A stretch of 64,000 nt of DNA, taken from contig NZ_KQ758482.1 of the NCBI RefSeq assembly GCF_001456935.1, positions 62,001-126,000 on the forward strand, given 5' to 3'. The notes under the pieces were generated by a model. It did no database searches. It saw only the letters and a program-made list of their open reading frames with translations, and was not told where the DNA came from. The position numbers and the translations under genes are program-made. Positions within the stretch are counted from its first letter, which is position 1. Each line of letters begins with the position of its first letter. This stretch comes from [Bacillus] enclensis. Lineage in GTDB: Bacteria > Bacillota > Bacilli > Bacillales > Bacillaceae_B. This document shows, piece after piece, positions 1-7,760 of this stretch.

Positions 1-770
1 GATGCATCATCGACAAGCTCCACCCTGGCAACGGGTATCCCGGCCTGAAGAATCGATACAACCGCTTCAACTGCATCATCAATATGAGGGAAAAATGCCC
101 TTGCAGCAAGAATATGTTCAGGTATTCCATATACTCTCAATGTCAACTCCGTAAAGCATCCAAGCGTTCCTTCAGACCCGACGAATAAATGGTTCAGGTT
201 ATATCCTGATGATGATTTCTGTGCAAGATTCCCCGTATGGATGATCTCCCCGGAAGCAAGCACCACTTCCAGATTTCTGACCTGATCTCTCATCACACCA
301 TATTTCACCGATGTGGTCCCGCTCGCATTCGTTGCAGCCATTCCCCCAAGTGTTGCATCCGCACCGGGATCGACTGAGAAAAACAACCCGTATTTCTTTA
401 ATTCTTTGTTAAGCTGCGACCTGGTCACCCCAGGCTGCACCCTGACAAGGAAATCCTTTTCCCTTATTTCTAGGATTTTGTTCATTTGCGAAAAATCAAT
501 GCTGATTCCTTTTTCATAAGGAATGACGTGCCCCTCCAGGCTTGTCCCCAATCCAAAGGGTATAATGGGAGTATTATAAGCCCCTGCCAATTTGACAATT
601 TTGCTTACTTCTTCAGCATTCTCCGGGAATACGACAATATCAGGAGAGAACGGATGGTGATAGGATTCATCCTTTCCGTGTTGTTCCAATACAGTTGCAT
701 TTGTAGTCACTTGATGACTTTTAAGGGCTTCTCTCAATTCATGAAGCAGTCCTTTCTCTTTAACGGTCAT
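1..770 (-). CDS. FAD-linked oxidase, GlcD/LDHD family (C-terminal part outside window)
   Basis: About 256 residues are visible; the gene runs off the left edge, so its C-terminal half is missing. The visible part is a PCMH-type (FAD_binding_4) domain: a segment reading IIPFGLGTSLEGH, then VRVQPGVT, GADATLGGMAATNASG and LFVGSEGTLG, the usual FAD-pyrophosphate and flavin contacts of the D-lactate dehydrogenase/glycolate oxidase GlcD family. The start is ATG at 768-770 behind an AAAGGAGG site around 779-786. By family it should oxidise a 2-hydroxyacid, passing electrons to the respiratory chain or another acceptor; the substrate cannot be read here. It is a different, distantly related protein from the GlcD at 38470. 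No partner gene is visible beside it. Confidence 0.88.
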   Translation of the reverse strand, partial: MTVKEKGLLHELREALKSHQVTTNATVLEQHGKDESYHHPFSPDIVVFPENAEEVSKIVKLAGAYNTPIIPFGLGTSLEGHVIPYEKGISIDFSQMNKILEIREKDFLVRVQPGVTRSQLNKELKKYGLFFSVDPGADATLGGMAATNASGTTSVKYGVMRDQVRNLEVVLASGEIIHTGNLAQKSSSGYNLNHLFVGSEGTLGCFTELTLRVYGIPEHILAARAFFPHIDDAVEAVVSILQAGIPVARVELVDDA

Positions 771-875
771 CCGTTTCTCCTCCTTTGGCAAAATGTATAA
801 TGTATGCAATTATACATAATAATCTGAATTTTTCAATAGAACTGAAGTCATTTTTATATTTTTTAAATCAGGAAC

Positions 876-900
876 GTTTAGGTAAAAACATAAAGGGAAA
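876..900 (+). promoter_or_regulatory. Possible SigB-type promoter of the small acidic protein gene
   Basis: GTTTAG at 876-881, a 13-base spacer and GGGAAA at 895-900 fit the Bacillus general-stress SigB pattern (GTTTAA, 12-15, GGGWAW). It lies about 40 bases before the TTG start at 938. Based on pattern match only. Confidence 0.4.
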
Positions 901-937
901 CAAGACATTAATTCATTTTTAAAAGGAGGAACCAAAG

Positions 938-1201
938 TTGAATACAATAAAGATTGAACTGGAGTACTCCCCTGATTCGCTGTCTGCAGATGAAGCAAAA
1001 GATCAAATAAAGAAATCACTGGAAGATTCCGGATTGAAGGTTGTTTCTTTCGATGCTGGAGGGGATACGGATTCTTCTGTTAATAAAATGCATTCTTCCC
1101 TGCCGAACCAGCCTGACTTCGCCGAGCCGGATGTAAATTCCTCGGGTGCCGGCGGAATGGTATCACCTGACTCGAGCGGGTACCCGAATAAAGATAAATA
1201 G
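938..1201 (+). CDS. Small acidic hypothetical protein (87 aa)
   Basis: TTG start at 938-940, seven bases after a strong AAAGGAGGA site (922-930). The N-terminal ~45 residues look like a compact alpha/beta unit (MNTIKIELEYSPDSLSADEA), followed by a Ser/Gly/Asp/Pro-rich, probably disordered tail. There is no signal peptide, membrane segment or cysteine. The N-terminal half resembles small Bacillus proteins of unknown function; I do not recognise a characterised family. It stands alone between a divergent oxidase gene and a convergent hydrolase gene, and ends at a strong terminator. The SigB-like promoter would make it a stress protein, which is inference. Confidence 0.7.
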   Translation: MNTIKIELEYSPDSLSADEAKDQIKKSLEDSGLKVVSFDAGGDTDSSVNKMHSSLPNQPDFAEPDVNSSGAGGMVSPDSSGYPNKDK

Positions 1202-1202
1202 G

Positions 1203-1235
1203 AAAAGGACAAGGGGTTCGTGCCCTTGTCCTTTT
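1203..1235. terminator. Bidirectional terminator
   Basis: A 13-base stem (AAAAGGACAAGGG paired with CCCTTGTCCTTTT) around a GTTCGTG loop, A-rich on one side and T-rich on the other. It serves the small protein gene (+) and the convergent hydrolase gene (-). Confidence 0.9.
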
Positions 1236-1244
1236 TCTCCCATA

Positions 1245-2210
1245 TTATTGTTTCATCGCTTCTTCGATGAAACCATTCAGCCGGCGCTTGTATTCTTCTC
1301 CCTCATCTAAAAAGCCCTGCGTATGGCCTACTCCCGGGATGATCCACAGCTCTCTCATGCCTGCTGCATTCTCATAAAGGCGCTGGGCCATTTCCGAAGG
1401 CACTAGTTCATCTTTATCACCATGGATGATAAAGAGCGGCAGGTCATCCTTCTTTTTCTTCACTTGATTCAACGCTGATGCTTCATCGAATGAGTATCCT
1501 GCCTTGCTTTCTGTGACCTTGCTCGTGATGTCAATCAGCGGGAAAGACGGGAGATTGTAAAGATGCTTCAGCTGATGAGCCATTTCTTCCTCTACAGATG
1601 TGTACCCGCTGTCTGCAATGATTCCCTTCACTTGATCCGGAAGATCTTCACCGCTGGTCATCAGTACGGTCGAGGCTCCCATTGAAAAGCCGTGAAGGAA
1701 AATGGCCTTTTCATTCTTCTCTTCTATGAGATAGTCAATCCATTTTCGCATATCATTCCTGTCATCCCACCCCATGCCTATATAATCCCCTTCACTCTTT
1801 CCATGGCCGCGGGCGTCAGGCTTCAATATATCGTATCCTTTATCATAATAATACCTTGTCACTTCCGGAAGCTGTTCGTTACTCCCTTTATAGCCGTGGG
1901 CCAATATCACCGTCTTGCCGATCGGGGCATCATTTTTCAAGTAAACGGCACTAAGGGTAAGACCATCATCACTTTCTATTTCAACTTCTTCAAAATCCTG
2001 ACTTTCTGTCCAGCTTGTGAGCTCCTGAAGCCGCTCCTGTTCTTCTTCAAGTGCACTGACAGCTTTGACTGCTTCCTCAGTACCATATAACTTGATTGCT
2101 TCATCACTCCGGTTGATAGCGAGGTTATAAAAATAACTCGCAGCACCGAAAAGTACAATCATCGTAATGACGATCAGCCAACAAACAGTATAGCCGATGC
2201 GTTTTATCAT
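1245..2210 (-). CDS. Membrane-anchored alpha/beta hydrolase (YqkD-like)
   Basis: 321 residues. One N-terminal membrane segment (about residues 8-30) is followed by an alpha/beta-hydrolase fold facing outward. Seen: oxyanion motif HGYKGSNE (about 105-112), the ARGHGKSEGDY loop, nucleophile elbow GFSMG (174-178, Ser176), acid in HGDKDELVP (Asp265 or Asp267) and His296 in GVGHT. Length and the membrane anchor plus ARGHGKSEGDYIGMGWDDR block match the B. subtilis YqkD family of hydrolases of unknown substrate. It is monocistronic, convergent with the small gene at 938. Confidence 0.85.
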   Translation of the reverse strand: MIKRIGYTVCWLIVITMIVLFGAASYFYNLAINRSDEAIKLYGTEEAVKAVSALEEEQERLQELTSWTESQDFEEVEIESDDGLTLSAVYLKNDAPIGKTVILAHGYKGSNEQLPEVTRYYYDKGYDILKPDARGHGKSEGDYIGMGWDDRNDMRKWIDYLIEEKNEKAIFLHGFSMGASTVLMTSGEDLPDQVKGIIADSGYTSVEEEMAHQLKHLYNLPSFPLIDITSKVTESKAGYSFDEASALNQVKKKKDDLPLFIIHGDKDELVPSEMAQRLYENAAGMRELWIIPGVGHTQGFLDEGEEYKRRLNGFIEEAMKQ

Positions 2211-2300
2211 ATTGGATTCTCCTTCAATGCTAAAATGATATACTCTATAAGTTCATACCCCCGGCTTTTTCGCTGAAAACCTGTCAGTTTGAGGAAATAA

Positions 2301-2331
2301 GAAAAGCGCCCCAGGACTTTGGACGCTTTTC
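2301..2331 (-). terminator. Terminator of the 39-aa peptide gene
   Basis: On the minus strand GAAAAGCGTCC ... GGGGCGCTTTTC forms a stem followed by TTATTT, just after the TGA at 2341-2343. Confidence 0.75.
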
Positions 2332-2340
2332 ATGGCCATA

Positions 2341-2460
2341 TCATTTTTTCTCTAATTCTTTTACCCTTTTATCTAGTTTTCCTGCAATCGATAATGCACT
2401 GATTGCAACCCCAAGCGAACCAACTGCAATGGAAAAAGCGAATATCAAAAAGGTTTCCAC
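2341..2460 (-). CDS. Small single-pass membrane peptide (39 aa)
   Basis: GTG start at 2458-2460 after an AAAGGAGGAG site, TGA stop at 2341-2343, then a terminator. The peptide begins METFLIFAFSIAVGSLGVAI, one hydrophobic helix of about 24 residues, and ends in a charged tail (KLDKRVKELEKK) that probably stays in the cytoplasm. I do not recognise a named family. The good ribosome binding site, matched terminator and membrane-helix-plus-basic-tail design support a real gene. It lies 40 bases downstream of the yunD stop, between yunD and the hydrolase gene. Confidence 0.65.
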   Translation of the reverse strand: METFLIFAFSIAVGSLGVAISALSIAGKLDKRVKELEKK

Positions 2461-2500
2461 TAGGACACTCCTCCTTTCTTCATTCATTGTGCAATTTCAT

Positions 2501-3889
2501 TTATACTTTCATATCCACATTCTCTTTCCAGCGACTGATACCGGACTTCGTGAGGAATTCATTTTTTTCGGCATAAATCCGGATGACATCCTTGATTTCT
2601 TCTGCTAAGTATTTTTCGCCGCGATTGTTTGCAAGTGCCGGGTAACCGGACCCCCGCTGGAGATAATCAGAAGAAGCAACACTGTACCACTTTTCATCAT
2701 TCAGAGATTCGCCTCCGATGAAGATTTCCTGGATACTTTTCCCATCATGTATAACCTCCGCCCCCGACACATGCAGCCTGCCGACAAATCTGCCTCTGAA
2801 TCCTGGTCCTTTGCCGTCATGCAGGCATATACCGGCATCAAGTGATTGTCCTATAGCCTCCTTCAAGTCTTTTCCCTGGACCTCGAAAGAAGTCGGATTC
2901 AAAGGAGAAGGGCAGACCTCAATCAATTTCTTATTCGATACATAACCGAAGAGCCCCGCATTCACAATCCCGCTGTTCATCAGGCCGATATCGCAATCAA
3001 GCATATCCCTGACACCGTCTGCAATTAAATTAGTAAGTGGGTTTTCTTCCAGAACATCATGCCAAAGAGGGGTTTCAATCGTGTACAGCGGCTCGCTCAA
3101 TACCTCTATCGCTTTTTCTTTATTTCTCTTTAGAATAGAAAGCACCCCTTCATCCCTGTGTGCATCTTTCGTCGCTAAATTTTGCGAATGCAAGAGGTCC
3201 ACACCGCGATCGCTGACTTCAATTTCTATGACTCCGATATACTCCCCATAGCAGCCCGCACTATTCATGATTGTTCCGTTCACCACTTTTGCCTGAGGAT
3301 AAAGTTTATGATCGTGGGCGGATAATATGATGTCTACACCCTCCAATTCCGTCACAAGCTCATCATCCGCAAACGTCCCCAGGTGATTGAAGAGTATGCA
3401 CAGGTCATAGTTCCCCGCATGCTTCGCCACTTCAGCTTTAATCGCATTATTATAGTTGGTCATATGTACACCCAATCCATCACTGAACACGTCCATGTCA
3501 GGTGATGATCCTGTGATGAGGATGCGTAAACCTTTCTTCTCGAGAAGGGTGCTGGATACTACGCCATCGATCTTTGTCCGGCAGCTTTTCAAGAGATTAT
3601 TACTGATGAAAGGTACCGGGCTGTTCGACGCCATATGTTCAAGTGTGTCGATTCCGTTGAACATCTCATTATTCCCGATTGTCAACGCATCATAACCGGC
3701 ATAATCCAGGAGCTCAAGTGCAGCCATCCCCCTTGTCCCCTGCAGTTCGATGCTTTTAAAATCTGCGAAGTCCCCTCCATCGAGGATCAATGTATTGTCG
3801 TCCTTGAACTGCTTGATCAGTGATACAGCCTTAGAGAAAGCTTCAAAATGACTGTGCAGATCATTTGTATGAATGATTTTCAGTTTCAT
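2501..3889 (-). CDS. yunD: Metallophosphatase/5'-nucleotidase, YunD type
   Basis: 462 residues, the usual length of Bacillus YunD. N-terminal calcineurin-like metallophosphatase domain: HTNDLHSH (about 7-14), GGDFADF, GNNEMF (family members here carry GNNE instead of GNHE), FNHLG and SAHDHKLY for the two-metal centre. The C-terminal half is a 5'-nucleotidase substrate domain (NPLTNLIADGVRD, LMNSGIVNAGLFG, YSVASSDYLQRGSGYP). There is no signal peptide, so the enzyme is probably cytoplasmic, unlike UshA. It is expected to dephosphorylate nucleotides or similar esters; the substrate is not shown by the sequence. Confidence 0.88.
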   Translation of the reverse strand: MKLKIIHTNDLHSHFEAFSKAVSLIKQFKDDNTLILDGGDFADFKSIELQGTRGMAALELLDYAGYDALTIGNNEMFNGIDTLEHMASNSPVPFISNNLLKSCRTKIDGVVSSTLLEKKGLRILITGSSPDMDVFSDGLGVHMTNYNNAIKAEVAKHAGNYDLCILFNHLGTFADDELVTELEGVDIILSAHDHKLYPQAKVVNGTIMNSAGCYGEYIGVIEIEVSDRGVDLLHSQNLATKDAHRDEGVLSILKRNKEKAIEVLSEPLYTIETPLWHDVLEENPLTNLIADGVRDMLDCDIGLMNSGIVNAGLFGYVSNKKLIEVCPSPLNPTSFEVQGKDLKEAIGQSLDAGICLHDGKGPGFRGRFVGRLHVSGAEVIHDGKSIQEIFIGGESLNDEKWYSVASSDYLQRGSGYPALANNRGEKYLAEEIKDVIRIYAEKNEFLTKSGISRWKENVDMKV

Positions 3890-3983
3890 AATTACCTCCG
3901 TCTACATCTTTTTTCCAGAAAACTCCCTACTCTAATAGTAATTGAAATAACGAAGGTGTAAAGGATTATTTTGGAAAAAATAC

Positions 3984-4026
3984 AAAAAGAGCTCCCTCCC
4001 AAGCGGACCTTGGAACAAAGCTCTTT
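3984..4026 (-). terminator. Terminator of the DUF4397-sortase operon
   Basis: Minus strand AAAGAGCT ... TTCCAAG/CTTGGGA ... AGCTCTTTTTG, a two-step stem ending in T-rich sequence right after the sortase stop codon region. Confidence 0.8.
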
Positions 4027-4657
4027 ATGATTCATTCTGCTGTTCGGCGAGTTCTGTGTAGACGACAAGTCTTTCAACATAATTGTGGATATCCCGGTCA
4101 AAATAACCGGTGCATGTAATAAGATTGAGCATCCTTTTATCGCTTGGCCCGAAGATTTTCCTGAGCGGCGCGTCATCTTTTTGATAGGCGATTTTGTCTT
4201 TTACCACAAATGTGAGATGCTTTCCATCTTCATCATAAAGATGGATTTCATCGCCTTTTTCCAATTCCTTCAATTTGAAGAAGACAGCCGGTGCTTTTTC
4301 ATTATCCACGTGACCAGCCAACACGGCGTTCCCTGCTTCGCCGGGCTGTACACCCGGTTCAAACCACGCCACATCTTTCCCGTTTTCAGGCAGTTCCATA
4401 TTCCCATTTTCATCGAGACCGAAATCTTTCACCGGTGCTTCGAGGTCAATGGCAGGGATGGAAAGTGAGGATGGTGTAATGCCTGATTGCTCATGGGCGG
4501 GGGCATTCGTCCCTTTATTGCCGGCCGCAATTACGGCCTGCTGGACTGGTTGTTCGGCATATACTTCTGTTTCTTTAGTTCCTTTTGACAGTTGAGGCTC
4601 TTTGGCAGAACAAGCTGCCAGAAGAGCCGTCAAAAGGATGAATAATAGAGGTTTCAT
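4025..4657 (-). CDS. Class F sortase, lipoprotein-like N terminus
   Basis: 210 residues. The N terminus has a short hydrophobic stretch ending in a lipobox-like LLAAC (Cys16), then a linker rich in Gln/Ala/Gly to about residue 60, then the sortase beta-barrel. The catalytic triad is visible: His116 in LAGHVDN, Cys182 in LITCTG and Arg196 in YVERLVVY. LSIPAIDLEAPV and AWFEPGVQPGEAGNAVLAGH are class F hallmarks. The start overlaps the stop of the upstream DUF4397 gene (TAATG), so translation is coupled. The expected job is transpeptidation of that neighbour, at its MPETG motif, onto the cell wall. A membrane lipid anchor in place of a transmembrane helix would be noteworthy. Confidence 0.9.
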   Translation of the reverse strand: MKPLLFILLTALLAACSAKEPQLSKGTKETEVYAEQPVQQAVIAAGNKGTNAPAHEQSGITPSSLSIPAIDLEAPVKDFGLDENGNMELPENGKDVAWFEPGVQPGEAGNAVLAGHVDNEKAPAVFFKLKELEKGDEIHLYDEDGKHLTFVVKDKIAYQKDDAPLRKIFGPSDKRMLNLITCTGYFDRDIHNYVERLVVYTELAEQQNES

Positions 4658-5451
4658 TATTTTACAAGTTTCCTGCGTGCAGCGAATACCAGCGCAGCTC
4701 CGCCCAATACTGCAGAGGCAAGGACGATCGGAAGCGCAGTAGAAGAAGATTCTTCAGCAGTTCCTCCCATTCCTGTTTCAGGCATGCTTCCAGGCATCAG
4801 GGTGTAGTCTTTCAATAAAAGGACTTCCAAAGAATCAGCTGTATTGATGGCAAATACGCTGTATACCGTATTTTCTTCCAGCATGGTTCCAGACAGGTCC
4901 AGTACCTGTTCTCCCTCAGGCGTTCTGATTTCAAGGTCATACGTACCTGGATCAAGTTCCTTGTAATCTGTAATGGCTTTGAACTCAGCCCCGCTGAATA
5001 ATGCGTCCCCGCCGATCGGTCCCACATCAACTGCAGGTGCATCTGGTGAAAGGTGACCGACACGAACTTTCGTCATTCCTTCAGTGACTTTCATTGAGTC
5101 CTGTGCAACAACGAGTTCCAGGTTATCTACTGTGTTGGCAGCAGCAACTGTGTAAGCCATTCCTTCTTCAACAGTAAGGGACTGGGAAATGACTGGATCT
5201 TCGCTGCCCATTGTTCCGGCCGCATAGATCTCTACCTTATGTTCCCCTGCAGGCAGGTTCATGTATTCTGTCGCAGCTTTGAACTCGGCTCCTTCAACGA
5301 CTGCTTTACCGTCCACATAAACATCTACAGCAGGTGCATCTGGTGAAGCATGGATGATGCGCACCATCGCATCATTCCCGGCAGCAAACGCGCCTCCAGT
5401 AAATGTCAGCATGAGAATGGCAGTCACAAAAATCGAGAAAATTTTCTTCAT
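4657..5451 (-). CDS. Surface protein with two DUF4397 domains and an MPETG sorting signal
   Basis: 264 residues. Signal peptide 1-23 (ends GGAFAAG). Two DUF4397 repeats, about 28-115 and 127-213, each starting with a (R)(I/V)xH(A/L)SPDAPAVDV block. The C terminus carries MPETG (223-227), a Gly/Ser spacer, a hydrophobic helix (about 239-257) and a basic end (RRKLVK). This is a sorting signal with a longer than usual gap between pentapeptide and helix, a layout seen in substrates of class F sortases. It is cotranscribed with and one base overlapping the sortase gene. DUF4397 folds are found in secreted or wall proteins of unknown role. Confidence 0.9.
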   Translation of the reverse strand: MKKIFSIFVTAILMLTFTGGAFAAGNDAMVRIIHASPDAPAVDVYVDGKAVVEGAEFKAATEYMNLPAGEHKVEIYAAGTMGSEDPVISQSLTVEEGMAYTVAAANTVDNLELVVAQDSMKVTEGMTKVRVGHLSPDAPAVDVGPIGGDALFSGAEFKAITDYKELDPGTYDLEIRTPEGEQVLDLSGTMLEENTVYSVFAINTADSLEVLLLKDYTLMPGSMPETGMGGTAEESSSTALPIVLASAVLGGAALVFAARRKLVK

Positions 5452-5475
5452 TCATTTCACTCCTTCTGTTTTGTT

Positions 5476-5542
5476 CAAGTTTTGTATTAAACTTGTAAAT
5501 ATAATGTACAATCATTAAACAGAATGTACAACTATTAAACTG
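5476..5542 (-). promoter_or_regulatory. Candidate operator/promoter region: 20-bp tandem direct repeat plus inverted repeat
   Basis: Two adjacent 20-base units, AATGTACAATCATTAAACAG (5503-5522) and AATGTACAACTATTAAACTG (5523-5542), differ at three positions. Next to them lies an inverted repeat CAAGTTT-N6-AAACTTG (5476-5495). On the minus strand TTGTAC, 16 bases, TAATAC gives a plausible promoter for the DUF4397-sortase operon. The regulator is unknown. Confidence 0.5.
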
Positions 5543-5677
5543 CCAATTCAGCACATTCGGGAGCATGTGCTCGAAGAACCCTTTAGTATCAAGGGTTTAA
5601 CAAAATAACGTTGCTGCTTAAATGATGACATTCACTTTACACATTTAAAGGTGAGGCATTTTTTTGTAATGAAAAAA

Positions 5678-5702
5678 GCCCCTCTTCAAATTGAAGAGAG
5701 AC
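5678..5702 (-). terminator. Terminator of floT
   Basis: Minus strand CTCTTC-AATTT-GAAGAG followed by GGGGCTTTTTTC, directly after the floT stop. Confidence 0.8.
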
Positions 5703-5709
5703 TCTTTTC

Positions 5710-7239
5710 TTACTTCACTTCCTGTGATTCTTTTTCCTGATTTTGCACTTCTTCCCTGTCTTCTTCATCCGTGTTCTGTGATGCTGCGCTCTCTTTTTCC
5801 CCTGTTTGGGAAATGACGGGCTGGTATGGTCTTTCAGGTTTTCTGTCTGCATACGAACGGAGTAATTGACCCACATCGATCCCGGTCATTTCCTTCAAAG
5901 GTTCCTGCATATCGAGCATTGTTTTCGTGATGCTCCTGCCGAATGACGGGACACCCTGCCCGTTTCCGGAATCAATGATTTTAACAGAATCGATGTTGTT
6001 CAACGGCTGTGCAATCTTCTCTGCAAAGACTGGCAGCATTTCGATCAGTTTTTCCGTTATGATGACGTCACCGTGTTTTTCCATTGCTTCAGCAAGCAGT
6101 TTACGTGATTCTGCTTCTGCTTTACCGCGCTGTCTGATGACATCTGCTTCGGCAGATCCTTCTTCACGGCGGATCTTCGCTTTCGCTTCCCCGTCGATTT
6201 CCGCTTTGCGGGCTTCAGCTTCCGCTTTACGGGTCGTTTCATAATATTCGGCGTCCGCTTTAGTCTGGCGGACTTTAGATTCTTCCGCTTCAAGTTTGAC
6301 CGCTCGCTCGCGCTCAAGGAACTGAAGCGTCAATTCTTCTTCTTTTACCTCTTTGGAAAGCTTTGCTTTTTCCAGCTCATAGGATTGTTCTGATTTCGCG
6401 CGGGCACGTTCTGTTTCTTCTTTGAATGCCGCATCCTTGATGTCTTTTTCCTTCTTGGATTCAGCAATGGAGATTTGTCGCTTATACTCTTCTTCCTTCG
6501 CTTCCTGATCCGTCTGGGCACGGTGAATACGTGTTTCTCGCTCAGTATTGGCCTCGGCAATCTCAGCCTGCTTGCGGACCTCCGCAATACGAGGGCGTCC
6601 CAGGTTCTTCAAGTATCCATTTTCTTCATCAGCATCACGGATATCCGTCAAACCGAGGGAAGTAATTTTGAAGCCCATAAGATCCAGCTGTTTCTGCGCG
6701 ATCTCCGAGACGTCGGCGTTAAACTTCTCCCGGTTGCTGTTGATATCCTCAACGGTCATTTTTGATAAAATGGCACGAAGATTACTTCCTAATACCTCAA
6801 TGATTTCATCTTCGATCTCTTTTTGATTTTTGCCAAGGAACTGCTCCGCATAGTTGGCAATCCCGTTCAACGTATCTGCCACTTTGACCATTGCGACCGC
6901 ATCCGCCACGATCGGCACCCCGCCGTTCGTGTACACACGCGGAGTCGACAATTTCAATTGGAAAGATGTCAGATTGACAGGCGTACTTGTCTGGAACCGT
7001 CTCAGACGATATCCTCCACCCCTGATGATCTTCATAGAACGCCCTTCCTGATCGGTGAAAATATTTGTTTCTTTTTCAGGATCCCCGAGTTTCGGTCCTG
7101 TGATGATCAATGCCTGATTTGACTTGGCCGTGCGGTAGCGGAATCGCATCCAGAAATAATACCCGATCCCCACAATGGCCGCTACGATCAATACCGGAAT
7201 AAGGAACATCATAATACCAATGACAGTCAATGAACCCAT
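5710..7239 (-). CDS. floT: Flotillin-like protein FloT (SPFH domain)
   Basis: 509 residues, matching B. subtilis FloT (YuaG). One N-terminal hydrophobic hairpin (about 5-30), an SPFH/PHB domain to about 220 (VYTNGGVPIVADAVAMVKV, DINSNREKF), then a long coiled coil of EA/AEAEA repeats (about 225-400) and a Pro/Gln/Glu-rich C-terminal tail. It scaffolds functional membrane microdomains and affects membrane fluidity. A SigW-type promoter lies 66 bases upstream, as known for the B. subtilis yuaF-floT-yuaI operon. Here no yuaF-like NfeD gene precedes it, so floT is monocistronic. Confidence 0.95.
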   Translation of the reverse strand: MGSLTVIGIMMFLIPVLIVAAIVGIGYYFWMRFRYRTAKSNQALIITGPKLGDPEKETNIFTDQEGRSMKIIRGGGYRLRRFQTSTPVNLTSFQLKLSTPRVYTNGGVPIVADAVAMVKVADTLNGIANYAEQFLGKNQKEIEDEIIEVLGSNLRAILSKMTVEDINSNREKFNADVSEIAQKQLDLMGFKITSLGLTDIRDADEENGYLKNLGRPRIAEVRKQAEIAEANTERETRIHRAQTDQEAKEEEYKRQISIAESKKEKDIKDAAFKEETERARAKSEQSYELEKAKLSKEVKEEELTLQFLERERAVKLEAEESKVRQTKADAEYYETTRKAEAEARKAEIDGEAKAKIRREEGSAEADVIRQRGKAEAESRKLLAEAMEKHGDVIITEKLIEMLPVFAEKIAQPLNNIDSVKIIDSGNGQGVPSFGRSITKTMLDMQEPLKEMTGIDVGQLLRSYADRKPERPYQPVISQTGEKESAASQNTDEEDREEVQNQEKESQEVK

Positions 7240-7304
7240 TCTTACCTACCCCCTGTTTATTTTTCTGCGGAAGATACCGCGTTTTAATAGGTTATATGAC
7301 TATC

Positions 7305-7331
7305 TACGGGGCAGCTGCCCTGAAGGTTTCA
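7305..7331 (-). promoter_or_regulatory. SigW-type promoter of floT
   Basis: Minus strand TGAAAC (7326-7331), 17 bases, CGTA (7305-7308): an exact match to the extracytoplasmic sigma factor SigW consensus. It is 66 bases before the floT ATG. Confidence 0.8.
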
Positions 7332-7427
7332 TAAAAATGGGAATTTATTAAATTCCTTCAATTTATCGACAGAATCAGAGATTCCGGTATGTCGAATATG
7401 ATAGAATAATAGCGTTCACAATTTCAT

Positions 7428-7660
7428 TATTGCCCGTTGGTGAAGGGGATGAGAGTCCATTCTCTTCTTAAAAGGGAAGCTGGTGGAAATCCAGCGCGGT
7501 CCCGCCACTGTAAAGCTGAGATTTCTTATATAGGACCACTGTTTCTTTTCGAAGCGGGAAGGGATAAGAAATCGGCGAAGCTGAGCCAGGAGACCTGCCA
7601 ATCGGGAAGAACACATAGTTCCTACGGGAGATAGGAGGGTGTTGCGCCAGATGGAACGAC
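7428..7660 (+). ncRNA. Cobalamin (adenosylcobalamin-class) riboswitch
   Basis: All conserved core blocks are present in order: GGGAAGCTGGTGGAAATCC (about 7474-7492), GCGCGGTCCCGCCACTGTAA (about 7494-7513) and the B12 box AGCCAGGAGACCTGCC (7584-7599). A terminator follows at 7703. Cobalamin binding would be expected to favour termination and lower expression of the gene downstream, here an acyl-CoA thioesterase. An obvious antiterminator pairing was not found by eye. Edges are approximate. Confidence 0.93.
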
Positions 7661-7702
7661 ATACAAGATCTCATTGGATCATGATCGTCCGATTGGAATA
7701 GC

Positions 7703-7734
7703 TGCATCTTCTTATAATGGGAGATGCATTTTTT
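7703..7734 (+). terminator. Riboswitch-associated terminator
   Basis: TGCATCTT (7703-7710) pairs with GAGATGCA (7721-7728) and is followed by six T. It lies between the riboswitch core and the ribosome binding site at about 7749, the expected place for an expression platform. Confidence 0.85.
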
Positions 7735-7760
7735 AATTCAAAACGGACAGGGAGTTGAAA

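Noticed and set aside
3892-4176. A 94-codon minus-strand frame downstream of the sortase frame
   Set aside because: It overlaps the sortase end and terminator in another frame.
7416-7707. Short open frames on both strands across the riboswitch
   Set aside because: They overlap the conserved cobalamin core, lack ribosome binding sites and have no coding character.
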